Shown: positions 15,752 through 23,852 of the stretch, piece after piece
How positions within the stretch are numbered: position 1 is the first letter of the stretch
Layout: each line of letters begins with the position of its first letter
Assembly: GCF_004762045.1 (NCBI RefSeq)
Contig: NZ_SJOM01000007.1
Location: 5,383,798 to 5,447,797 of the forward strand
Origin: Mycobacterium sp. DL99
Lineage (GTDB): Bacteria > Actinomycetota > Actinomycetes > Mycobacteriales > Mycobacteriaceae
Direction of reading: 5' to 3'
DNA length: 64,000 bases
Program-made: the position numbers and the translations under genes
Notes under the pieces: model-generated
Databases searched by the model: none
Told to the model about the DNA's origin: nothing
The model's input: only the letters and a program-made list of their open reading frames with translations

Positions 15752-16680
15752 GACGAGAACAATCCGGTGAGTCCGCGCCGGCCGAGCCGGGCGGTCAGGG
15801 TGTCGCGGGTTCTGGACACCCCGAATGGCAAGCGGCGCAACGGCTGGCTGTAACGCGACAGCCAGGACAGCGTGGTTTCATCGCAGAAGCCGACGGCCCC
15901 GTGCAGCTGATGGCACACCCGGAACACCACCTCGGCCGCCTCGATCGCGGCCAGGCGCAAGGCCAGCGCATCGTTGATCGCCTCGTCGGCGGGGTTTATG
16001 ACCAGGCTCCACAGCGCGTACTTGGCCAGGATGTCAGCGCCGCTGCGCTCCACCTCGGCATCGGTCAGCTGGAACTGCACGCCCTGGAACGACGACAGCG
16101 GCTGACCGAACTGCTTGCGCAGGCTGACGTGTGCGACCGTCAGATCGATGGCCCGGTCCAGCATGCCGAGCAAGGTCCACGACGGCAGCACCAGGGCCAG
16201 CGCCACGTCAGCCAGGCCCGTGCTGTCCACAGTCGAGAGCTCGAGCGCGGTGGCGAACGACGGACCGGAGGCACCGGTGGCGGTCACGGTGCTGCGTGTG
16301 CCATCCAATGTGACTGCGACCCAACGGTTGTCCAGCCCCTGCAGCGCGGCCTCGGGCGCAGCGGCGTCGATGACGACCAGCCCGTCGACGTCGAGATCCG
16401 CCGGGCGCGCCAATCGCTCGGCCACCGGATACGGCAGCGCCCAATATCCGGCACTGCGGCACACCGCCGCCGCGGCTTCCAATGAGTCCGCATCACTGCG
16501 TGGTTCGAGCTCGAATACACCCAGGCCTTCCAACACGGGAGTGACCAGCCCGGACCGGGTGTCCGGCTTCGCGTCGGCCTGGGCCAGCAGCTGATCACCG
16601 CCAGCTGACTCGAATGCCTTCAGTGCCTCGCGGCCATATTCTTTGGCGTCATCGCTGAGATCCAGAATCATCGCCGTCAC
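15748..16680 (-). CDS. Acyl-CoA dehydrogenase, small-subunit type
   Basis: This 310-residue protein belongs to the short partner class: RSAGYWALPYPVAERLA, VSLRKQFGQPLSSFQGVQFQLTDAEVE and LHGAVGFCDETTLSWLSRYSQPLRRL are visible. The first segment is shorter than in catalytic FadE proteins. The GTG at 16680 overlaps the upstream TGA (GTGA) and is preferred; ATG at 16671 is an alternative. Together with the 384-residue gene just upstream it probably forms the first of two heteromeric dehydrogenases in this operon. Confidence 0.82.
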   Translation of the reverse strand: MTAMILDLSDDAKEYGREALKAFESAGGDQLLAQADAKPDTRSGLVTPVLEGLGVFELEPRSDADSLEAAAAVCRSAGYWALPYPVAERLARPADLDVDGLVVIDAAAPEAALQGLDNRWVAVTLDGTRSTVTATGASGPSFATALELSTVDSTGLADVALALVLPSWTLLGMLDRAIDLTVAHVSLRKQFGQPLSSFQGVQFQLTDAEVERSGADILAKYALWSLVINPADEAINDALALRLAAIEAAEVVFRVCHQLHGAVGFCDETTLSWLSRYSQPLRRLPFGVSRTRDTLTARLGRRGLTGLFSS

Positions 16681-17831
16681 GCCTTTCCGGCCAGCATGGT
16701 CCGCGACAGCAGGATGCGCTGCATCTCGATGCTGCCCGAGGACACCGTGGAGGCCTGCGAGTACCGCCAATGGTCTTCGACCTCGGCGCGGAAGTACTCG
16801 GCTCGGCTGTCGCCGCCACGCGGCAGGGCTGCGGCCATCTCCATCAGCACCTCGGCGCTCTCCTGATCCAACCGCGTCACCGCGATCCGATATGCCGCGG
16901 AGTCACCGGGATTCACCCGCCCGGTGGCCTGCATCGACACCACCCGGTAGGCCATCAGCCGGGCCCGGCGGCAATGCGTGAGCATCCGCGTCCACCGGCC
17001 CCGCAGTTCGGCGGGCAGTTGCTCCCACTTGTCTCCGAGCACCTCTGGCGCGGCCTGCAGCAGTCGCTCGCAGCGCGCGTAACGGGCGATGCCGACGCGC
17101 TCGAAGGACACCACATCCTGCACGATCGACCAGCCCTGGTCCACGGTGCCGAGCACATCGGCCTCGGTCACCTTGAGGTCATCGAAGAACACCTCGTTGA
17201 GGTGATGCGGGCCCATCATGGTGCGGATCGGGCGCACCTGGATTCCCGGGGAATCCATCGGCACCAGGAAGATAGTCATGCCCTGCTGTTTCTTCTCGCC
17301 CTTTGAGGTGCGCGCCAGCAGGAAGATCCACTGCGCCATGGTGGCGTAGGAAGTCCAGATCTTCTGACCGTTGACCCGCCAGCCGTCGTCCTCCCGGCGG
17401 GCGAACGTGCGCAGCGAGGCCAGGTCGGACCCGGCCTCAGGTTCGGAAAAGCCCTGGCACCAGATCACTTCACCATTGGCGATCGGCGGCAGGTGCTTAC
17501 GCTGCTGTTCCTCGGTGCCGTGCCGCATGATGATCGGCCCGACCCAGTTGACGCCCATGTACTGGGCACCGCGCGGCTCGTGGTGCGCCCACATCTCCTC
17601 ACGCACGACGGTCTGCTCCCAGACCGAGGCGTCGCCGCCGCCGAACTCCTTCGGCCACGACATGCACAGCAGATGCTGCTGTGCCAGCGTCCGGCAGAAC
17701 TGCTGCGCCACCGCCAGATCGGCGGGGTCATCGGTGAACGCGCCGAGAAAATCGGCGGGCACCTGGTCGGCGATCAGCGCGCGCAACTCACCCCGCAGTG
17801 TGTCGGCCGCCTCGCCAAAATCGAAATCCAC
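16677..17831 (-). CDS. Acyl-CoA dehydrogenase, large-subunit type
   Basis: This 384-residue enzyme shows CMSWPKEFGGGDASVWEQTVVREEM, WCQGFSEPEAGSDLASLRTFA, GQKIWTSYATMAQWIFLLART, and the C-terminal STVSSGSIEMQRILLSRTMLAGKA. The EAGSDLA and GQKIWT loops form the flavin and acyl-CoA site. It is the first dehydrogenase after the CoA-transferase, 33 bases from that gene, and couples by GTGA to the small subunit. Its acyl substrate is not predictable beyond a branched or cyclic acid. Confidence 0.87.
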   Translation of the reverse strand: MDFDFGEAADTLRGELRALIADQVPADFLGAFTDDPADLAVAQQFCRTLAQQHLLCMSWPKEFGGGDASVWEQTVVREEMWAHHEPRGAQYMGVNWVGPIIMRHGTEEQQRKHLPPIANGEVIWCQGFSEPEAGSDLASLRTFARREDDGWRVNGQKIWTSYATMAQWIFLLARTSKGEKKQQGMTIFLVPMDSPGIQVRPIRTMMGPHHLNEVFFDDLKVTEADVLGTVDQGWSIVQDVVSFERVGIARYARCERLLQAAPEVLGDKWEQLPAELRGRWTRMLTHCRRARLMAYRVVSMQATGRVNPGDSAAYRIAVTRLDQESAEVLMEMAAALPRGGDSRAEYFRAEVEDHWRYSQASTVSSGSIEMQRILLSRTMLAGKA

Positions 17832-17864
17832 TCCTGGCCTTCCTGTTCCTGCTGTGTCCGCCCG

Positions 17865-19016
17865 TTATCCGGCGATGTCGCGTGGGCCGAGCTCGGCAAG
17901 CACCGAGGCGGTATCGGCGCCCAGTTCCGGTGCGTACCCGGCGACGTGGCCCGGGGTCCGGGAGAACCAGGTGGGCACACCAGGCATCCGGACCGGGCCG
18001 TGCGGGGTATCGATGGTCTCGAACAGTCCGACGGCGTTGAGGTGCTCGTTCTCGAACAGCGAGTCCGGGGTGAGCATGGGGGCCGCGGGAATCTCCAACT
18101 CCGCGAACAGATCCAGCCACTCCGCGGTGGTGCGTTCCTTGAGGGTCTGGGCCACGAGCCCGTATACCGTGTCGATCTGCCTGGCCCGCTGCTCGAGGGA
18201 CGCGAACTGTTCGGTGTTCCAAGCGGGTTGCACCCGGTCGATGAAGGCGTTCCAGTGCTTGTCGTTGTAGATCAGCGCCGCGATGTGACCGTCCTTGGTC
18301 TCGTACGGCTTGCGGTTGGGGGTGACCGCCCGCGGGTACACCGCCGGGCCCAGCGGGGGGTCGAACATGGCGCCGTTGGCATGTTCGACCAGCATGAAGG
18401 AGGCCATGGTCTCGAACATGCTGACCTCGACCTCCTGGCCCTCGCCGGTGCGCTCCCGGTGGAACAGCGCCATCGTGGTCGCGTAGAGCGCGGTCAGCCC
18501 GGCCACCTTGTCGGCCATGATCGTGCCGACGTAGGACGCCTCACCGGTCAATTGCTGTTGCACCGCGGGCAATCCGCATTCGGCCTGGATGGTGTCGTCG
18601 TAGGCGGGCCGGTCGGCGTCCGGTCCGCGCCGGCCATAGCCGTAGCAGTTCGTGTAGACGATGCCCGGGTTGATCGCGGCCACGTCGTCATAGCCGAAGC
18701 CGAGCTTGGTGACGGCCTTGGCACGCATCGAGTGGATGAACACATCGGCGTCGGCGATCAGGGCGCGCAGGTCGGCCTTGCCCTGCTCCGATCGCAGATC
18801 CAGCACCACGCTGCGCTTGCCGCGGTTGACGTTGACGAACACCCCGCTCATGCCCGGGGCGGGTCCGACCGAGATGTAGCGGGTGTTGTCGCCCGCCGGT
18901 GTCTCGACCTTGATGACGTCGGCGCCCATGTCGGCCATGATCTGCGTGCAGTACGGCCCCATCACCATGGCGGTGAGGTCGATGACCCGAACACCCTGCA
19001 GTGGACCGGATGTCAT
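17865..19016 (-). CDS. CaiB/BaiF family CoA-transferase (class III)
   Basis: The 383-residue protein opens LQGVRVIDLTAMVMGPYCTQIMADMGADVIKVE, the classic family start. The class III pattern continues with NRGKRSVVLDLRS, YGYGRRGPDADRPAYDD and IMADKVAGLTALYATTMAL, whose Asp (about residue 169) is the expected site of the acyl anhydride intermediate. It moves CoA between carboxylic acids without ATP; some homologues are alpha-methylacyl-CoA racemases. It overlaps the upstream SDR by ATGA. It offers a second route to CoA-activate the island's substrate besides the two ligases. Confidence 0.87.
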   Translation of the reverse strand: MTSGPLQGVRVIDLTAMVMGPYCTQIMADMGADVIKVETPAGDNTRYISVGPAPGMSGVFVNVNRGKRSVVLDLRSEQGKADLRALIADADVFIHSMRAKAVTKLGFGYDDVAAINPGIVYTNCYGYGRRGPDADRPAYDDTIQAECGLPAVQQQLTGEASYVGTIMADKVAGLTALYATTMALFHRERTGEGQEVEVSMFETMASFMLVEHANGAMFDPPLGPAVYPRAVTPNRKPYETKDGHIAALIYNDKHWNAFIDRVQPAWNTEQFASLEQRARQIDTVYGLVAQTLKERTTAEWLDLFAELEIPAAPMLTPDSLFENEHLNAVGLFETIDTPHGPVRMPGVPTWFSRTPGHVAGYAPELGADTASVLAELGPRDIAG

Positions 19017-19933
19017 GAGTCGACCTCTTCCGCTGCTCGTCCGAAGCTGTACCGGATGTGATCGGCGTGACCGTCGGGAACCACCGGGAAGATCACCGGT
19101 TCGCTTGCATCGCGGATGCGGTCCATCTGCTCACCGACCTCCTCCACAGTCCACGACGGCTGATAGACCCCCGGCGATTCGGCGACGACGGCGCGGGCGA
19201 GCCGCCCGGCGATCGCCACGAAGAATTCGCCGGTCACCGAACAGGATTCGTGTGACAGCCAGCCCACGGCCGGTGCCACCAGGTCCGCGCCCATCGGCGG
19301 ATACGCCGAAGTGTCCAGTCCTTCGGCCATCCGGGTCACCGCGCCCGGCACGATCGCATTGCACAACACGCCGTCGGCGGCGCCCTCCAGCGCCACCACA
19401 TTGCACAGCCCGAGGATCCCGGCCTTAGCCGCCGCGTAGTTGGCCACCTCATGGTTCCCGTACAACCCGCCGATCGACGAGGTCAGCACCACCCGGCCGT
19501 ATCCGGCTTCACTCATGAGTGGAAATGCCGGGCGCACAACGTGAAACGCGCCGCGCAGATGCACGTCGAGCACGGCTTCAAAATCGTCGTAGCTCATCTC
19601 CTTGAGCGATGCGCGCCGGACGGTGCCCGCGTTGTGAATCACGATGTCGACGCGACCGAAGCGCTCGATCGCGGTGTCGATGATGGCCTGGCCGCCTTCG
19701 GGTGTCGCCACCGAATCGGTGACCGCGACGGCTTGCCCACCGGCTGAGACGATTTCGTCGACGACATCCTGCGCGGGCGCCGAGTCGATGCCGTCCCCGG
19801 TGAGAGCGCCACCGGGATCGTTGACGACAACCTTCGCGCCCCTCGACGCGAGCAGCAGGGCGTACTCGCGGCCCAGTCCCCGGCCGGCGCCGGTGATGAC
19901 TGCGACGCGCTCGTCGAATCTGAGGGTGCTCAA
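19013..19933 (-). CDS. SDR oxidoreductase, HSD17B4-like
   Basis: The 306-residue short-chain dehydrogenase has TGAGRGLGREYALLLASRGAKVVVNDPGG, IHNAGTVR, VVLTSSIGG and NYAAAKAGILGL (catalytic YxxxK). The VVNDPGGALTGDG segment and long C-terminus resemble the dehydrogenase domain of multifunctional (R)-3-hydroxyacyl-CoA enzymes (HSD17B4/MFE-2), so oxidation of a 3-hydroxyacyl-CoA is likely. No hydratase domain is attached. It sits between the dioxygenase and the CoA-transferase with 4-base overlaps on both sides. Confidence 0.85.
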   Translation of the reverse strand: MSTLRFDERVAVITGAGRGLGREYALLLASRGAKVVVNDPGGALTGDGIDSAPAQDVVDEIVSAGGQAVAVTDSVATPEGGQAIIDTAIERFGRVDIVIHNAGTVRRASLKEMSYDDFEAVLDVHLRGAFHVVRPAFPLMSEAGYGRVVLTSSIGGLYGNHEVANYAAAKAGILGLCNVVALEGAADGVLCNAIVPGAVTRMAEGLDTSAYPPMGADLVAPAVGWLSHESCSVTGEFFVAIAGRLARAVVAESPGVYQPSWTVEEVGEQMDRIRDASEPVIFPVVPDGHADHIRYSFGRAAEEVDS

Positions 19934-20772
19934 GCGAAGGGCTCCTCGCCCTCGAGCTTGGTGCGCTGCAACAGCCGCCCCGACGTCGGGTCATACGGCG
20001 TGGCCCGGTGCATGGTCCCGGTGTTGTCCCAGATCACCAGGTCGCCGACAGTCCACTTGTGCCGGTAGGTGAAGTCCGGCTGGGTGGCCCAATCCCGCAG
20101 CCGTACCAGCAGTTCGGCGCTCTTGCGGAAGTCGATCGGGCCGTCGGCGTCGACGATGTGGCGCGCGGTGGCGCCGAGAACCAGTGATTTGCGGCCCGAC
20201 TGGTGGGTCCACACCAACGGCAGTTCACGGTCACCGATCGCCATCATGCGGCGCAGAGTCTTCGCGCTGGGCTCCGGGTCGTAGTAGAACAGCGTGTTCC
20301 ACGCCGAGTGCATCGCCCGCAGACCCTCGATGTCGGCCTTGTCCTCGTCGGACAGGTCGTCGTAGGCGGCGTAGGTGTTGCAGAACTCGGTGTCGCCTTC
20401 CTCCGGGTTGCCCAGTGCCACGCTCTGCAGCAGCGACGCCAGAATCGGCACCTCGTTCATCGTTCCGTCGATGTGCCAGTACAGCGAACCCTTGAGATAG
20501 TCGGCCTGCTTGTTCACCTCGGTGTCGAGGGAGACCTTGTAGAGCTTCTCGCCGTGGTGCTCCGGGGCGAACGTGCCGAGAGTCTCGGTGAACGCGATCT
20601 GCTCGTCGTCGGTGAACCCGATCTGCGGGAACACCAGAACCCCGCGCTGCTCAAGCAGTTCACGGATCCGCCCGGAGTGTTCACCCGAGAGCAGCGTGGC
20701 CTTGTCGGCCCGGATCTCGGTTCCGATGCGCGGCTTGATATCCCGGGTCTGCAGGGCAGTTGTCGTCGTCAT
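19930..20772 (-). CDS. TauD/TfdA family 2-oxoglutarate dioxygenase
   Basis: This 280-residue Fe(II)/2-oxoglutarate enzyme has the facial triad WHIDGT (His about 100, Asp about 102) and TMHRATPYD (His about 255). Arg about 266, eleven residues later (SGRLLQR), would bind the 2-oxoglutarate carboxylate. FNTYAAYDDLS-like and HSAWNTLFYY segments are family features. TauD/TfdA enzymes hydroxylate next to sulfonate, ether or ester groups, or act on carnitine-like acids. The ATG at 20772 overlaps the upstream monooxygenase stop (ATGA). Confidence 0.88.
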   Translation of the reverse strand: MTTTTALQTRDIKPRIGTEIRADKATLLSGEHSGRIRELLEQRGVLVFPQIGFTDDEQIAFTETLGTFAPEHHGEKLYKVSLDTEVNKQADYLKGSLYWHIDGTMNEVPILASLLQSVALGNPEEGDTEFCNTYAAYDDLSDEDKADIEGLRAMHSAWNTLFYYDPEPSAKTLRRMMAIGDRELPLVWTHQSGRKSLVLGATARHIVDADGPIDFRKSAELLVRLRDWATQPDFTYRHKWTVGDLVIWDNTGTMHRATPYDPTSGRLLQRTKLEGEEPFA

Positions 20773-22616
20773 GTGGTGAGCTCTAATCCATCCAGGTCGC
20801 CATTCGCCCGCCACTGCGCGATCAGATCGTCGAAGGCATAGAACCCTGGCGAGTAGAAATCTCCGAGGAACGCGCCGTTGCGCTCTGCGCCACCGCGTCC
20901 CTCGTTGTTGTAATACCCGGGCGTGCACGACAGTTCGAACGCCGAGTTGTCGATCGAGAGTTCGCGCACCGTCGAGACCCAGGAGTCCTGGCCATCCTGT
21001 GTGGGTTCGACCGTGGTGGCACCCCGGTTCTGCGCCTCGGCGATGACGTAGGCGATGTGCTTGGCCTGCTGTTCGAACATCGCAGTGGTATTGGCCGAGA
21101 CGCCGCCCTGGATGAAGCCCATGAAGAACTGATTGGGGAATCCGCGGCTGGTCATCCCGTGCAGGGTCTTGTAGTCGTTCTGCCAGTAGTCGAACAACGA
21201 CAATCCGTCGCGGCCCACGATGCGCTCGATCGCGAACCGGCGGCTGATCTCGGTGGAGATCTCGAATCCGCTCGCAAAGATCACGCAGTCGACCTCGTAC
21301 TCGACACCGTCGGCAACGATCCCCTTCTCGGTCAGTCTTTCCACACCCTTGGATGCCGACACGTCGACGAGTTTCACGTTGGGACGGTTGAAGGTAGCCA
21401 GATACTGCTCGCTTGAAGTCGGCCGCTTGCACATGAATCGGTAGTACGGCTTCAGCGCCTCGGCGGTCGCGGGGTCCTCGACGATGTCGGCCACCAGACG
21501 CCGCAGCCGCTCCATGATCTTGAAGTCTTCTTCTTCACGGAACGCCATGATCTGCTCGATGGTCACCGATGCCGGGTCACCGCTGGCCGCGATCCGCGCC
21601 GTCAGATTGCGCCCGAGCTCGGTCCAGAAGTCACAGACCAAATCCGGCTCGCCGAACACCACCCCGACGAACGGCGACCAGTTGTGGAAGTTTCGCTTGC
21701 GCTCTTCCTGCCATCCCGGCTGCAAGGTCGCGGCCCAGGCCGGATCGGTGGCTGGATTGGAACGCTGGTCGACCGACGACGGGGTGCGCTGGAAGACGAA
21801 GAGCTGCTTGGCGTCACGGCCCAGATGCGGCACGAGCTGGATACCCGTCGCGCCGGTGCCCACGAGGGCGACCCGTTTGTCCGCCAACTTGTGCAGGCCG
21901 CCGTCGGCGTCCCCGCCGGTGAAGTCGTAATCCCAGCGCGCCGAGTGGAACACGTGGCCACCAAAGTCCTTGATGCCCGGGATGCCCGGCAGCTTCGGAC
22001 GGTTGTATGAACCTTGGGCCATGACGACGAAGCGGGCCCGGATGTCGTCGCCCCGGTCGGTGCTGATCCGCCAGCGCTGAGTGTCATCCTCCCAACACAG
22101 TTCGCGCACCTGGGTGGAGAACAGCGCACCGTCGTAGAGACCGAAGTGTTTACCGATGTTGCGGCAGTGCTGGAAGATCTCGGCGCCGTCGGCGAACTTC
22201 TTCGACGGCATGAAGTCGAGCTCTTCGAGCAACGGGATGTAGCAGTAGGCGTCGTTGTCGCATTGGATTCCCGGGAAACGATTCCAGTACCACACCCCAC
22301 CGAAGTCACCGGCCATCTCGATGACGCGGATCCCCTCGACACCGGCTTTCTTCAAATACGCTCCGGCCAGCAGGCCGGCGAAGCCACCGCCGAGGATGAC
22401 GACGTCCGCGTCTTCGACGATCGGGTCTCGCTCGGTCACCGTCGTGTACGGGTCGACCTCGTAGAACTCCGCGAAATCACCTTCCAGTTCCAGGTACTGG
22501 TCGGCACCCTCGGGCCGCAGCCGCTTGGCCCGCTCGGCGGCGTAACGCTCCCGGATTGCGTCGATGTCGAAATCGGCGGGAGTGTCGGTGGGGCCGCAGG
22601 TGTTCGGCTGGCTCAT
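20769..22616 (-). CDS. Flavin-containing (Baeyer-Villiger-type) monooxygenase
   Basis: This 615-residue protein has the FAD Rossmann motif VVILGGGFAGLLAGAYLKKAG (about residue 68), the Baeyer-Villiger fingerprint FGGHVFHSARWD (FxGxxxHxxxWD, about 205), and the NADPH site ALVGTGATGIQLVPHLG. The family inserts oxygen next to a ketone to form an ester or lactone. An N-terminal extension of about 60 residues precedes the FAD domain, as in the long phenylacetone/cyclododecanone-type enzymes. The ATG at 22616 overlaps the stop of the luciferase-like gene (ATGA), and the longer open frame upstream is not needed. Confidence 0.9.
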   Translation of the reverse strand: MSQPNTCGPTDTPADFDIDAIRERYAAERAKRLRPEGADQYLELEGDFAEFYEVDPYTTVTERDPIVEDADVVILGGGFAGLLAGAYLKKAGVEGIRVIEMAGDFGGVWYWNRFPGIQCDNDAYCYIPLLEELDFMPSKKFADGAEIFQHCRNIGKHFGLYDGALFSTQVRELCWEDDTQRWRISTDRGDDIRARFVVMAQGSYNRPKLPGIPGIKDFGGHVFHSARWDYDFTGGDADGGLHKLADKRVALVGTGATGIQLVPHLGRDAKQLFVFQRTPSSVDQRSNPATDPAWAATLQPGWQEERKRNFHNWSPFVGVVFGEPDLVCDFWTELGRNLTARIAASGDPASVTIEQIMAFREEEDFKIMERLRRLVADIVEDPATAEALKPYYRFMCKRPTSSEQYLATFNRPNVKLVDVSASKGVERLTEKGIVADGVEYEVDCVIFASGFEISTEISRRFAIERIVGRDGLSLFDYWQNDYKTLHGMTSRGFPNQFFMGFIQGGVSANTTAMFEQQAKHIAYVIAEAQNRGATTVEPTQDGQDSWVSTVRELSIDNSAFELSCTPGYYNNEGRGGAERNGAFLGDFYSPGFYAFDDLIAQWRANGDLDGLELTT

Positions 22617-23785
22617 ACGTTGGCCTTCTCCGGAAGTGCGGCGGCGTGCAGCGGGGCGGGCATGTCGTGCACCGCAGGCAGCACCTCGGCGGCGAACAGC
22701 TTGACCGATTCCATGGCCTTCTCGTAGGGCATGGTGCCGAACTGAGGAACGATGGTGACCTCGGAGAACGAGCAGGCCTCCTGCGCGGCCTTGAGCTTGG
22801 TGAACACCGTCTCGGGGGTGCCGATCAGCAGGTTGGACGCGTGGTATCCGGGCGGGCCGCCCTTCTTCTGGTTGCCGACCTCGGATGCCAGCACGGCCGT
22901 CGCACTGGCCTCCCGCGCGGCGTAGGCCTCGTACCCCTTGACACCCTGGAAGTTGGATGCGTCGGCAAAACCGTAGTGCACGTTGACGTCCCGGTTGGCG
23001 GTCCAGATCCATTCCTCGGTCTGGGGAACTTCGTCCTCGGAGCCCACGCAGTACATGAACATCACGTTCTTGGGCTGACAGGGGCCCAAGCCCTCCTCGG
23101 CGCGGAAGGTGTTGACCTTGCGCACCTCTTCACCGGCATCGGTGATCGGCTTGTTGCCGACGAACAGCGGGACCATGCCGCGCCGGGACAGGATCTCCAG
23201 CGACTCAGCCGTCGAGGACGAGCTGTAGATGCGGTCGAACAGGTCGATGCTGATCGGTTCCGGGCGCAGCGACATCTCGGGGAACGAGAAGATCTTGCCC
23301 TCGTAGGAGAACCGCTCACCGGAGAAGGCCAGCTTGAGGATGTCGAGCGTCTCGTTGAAGCGGTCGCGGCTCTCCTCACGCGGAACGCCCACCGCGGCGA
23401 ACTCGCCCTTGGACACCCCGCGGCCCAATCCGATCGTGGTGTAGCGACCGTTGGAGACGATGTCGAGGTAGGCGATCTGGGTGGCCAACCGGATCGGGTT
23501 CCACCACGGCACCACCGCCACGAACGTGCCCAGGCTGACCCGCTCGGTGCGTCCGGCGAAATAGGTGAGGGCCTGAATCGGGTTGGGTGTCATGCCATAT
23601 GGCGTGCCGTGGTGCTCGGGGAACCAGATCCCGTCGAAGCCGAGCGGCTCGGCGAGATCGCCGAGGGCCAGCGCGGCCTGCACACACTTGTAGTCCGGGG
23701 TGGCCGGCGGGGTGTTGAAGTCACCGGCGAGCACACGCTCCCAGTCGTGGGAGTTCTGCGCCCCCGTGCCCAGATTGACCTTCAT
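22613..23785 (-). CDS. LLM class flavin-dependent monooxygenase
   Basis: This 390-residue luciferase-like protein has LGDLAEPLGFDGIWFPEHHGTPYG, PNPIQALTYFAGRTERVSLGTFVAVVPWWNP and TIGLGRGVSKGEFAAVGVP. It uses reduced FMN or F420H2; which one cannot be told from motifs alone. In catabolic clusters such enzymes oxygenate ketones, sulfides or aromatic rings. TAAGGAG eight to ten bases before the ATG sets the start. It follows the Rieske gene after a 65-base gap that holds a long hairpin (23804-23852), the only sizeable gap in this part of the operon. Confidence 0.85.
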   Translation of the reverse strand: MKVNLGTGAQNSHDWERVLAGDFNTPPATPDYKCVQAALALGDLAEPLGFDGIWFPEHHGTPYGMTPNPIQALTYFAGRTERVSLGTFVAVVPWWNPIRLATQIAYLDIVSNGRYTTIGLGRGVSKGEFAAVGVPREESRDRFNETLDILKLAFSGERFSYEGKIFSFPEMSLRPEPISIDLFDRIYSSSSTAESLEILSRRGMVPLFVGNKPITDAGEEVRKVNTFRAEEGLGPCQPKNVMFMYCVGSEDEVPQTEEWIWTANRDVNVHYGFADASNFQGVKGYEAYAAREASATAVLASEVGNQKKGGPPGYHASNLLIGTPETVFTKLKAAQEACSFSEVTIVPQFGTMPYEKAMESVKLFAAEVLPAVHDMPAPLHAAALPEKANV

Positions 23786-23803
23786 GTTGTCTCCTTAGTG
23801 GGC

Positions 23804-23852
23804 GATTTGTGGAGTTCTAGCCGTGTCCGCGACGGCTGAGACTCCACAAATC
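23804..23852. repeat. Intra-operon palindrome
   Basis: The outer arms GATTTGTGGAGT / ACTCCACAAATC (12 bases, perfect) and inner arms AGCCGT / ACGGCT flank a 7-base loop GTCCGCG; three mispairs separate the two stems. It starts inside the stop codon of the Rieske gene and ends 19 bases before the luciferase-like ATG. It may be a partial terminator, an mRNA-stabilising element or a dispersed mycobacterial palindrome, like those at 35977 and 55214. Confidence 0.7.

Noticed and set aside
20769..23012. N-terminally extended monooxygenase (747 codons)
   Set aside because: The extension overlaps the luciferase-like gene; the ATGA overlap at 22616 gives the natural start.
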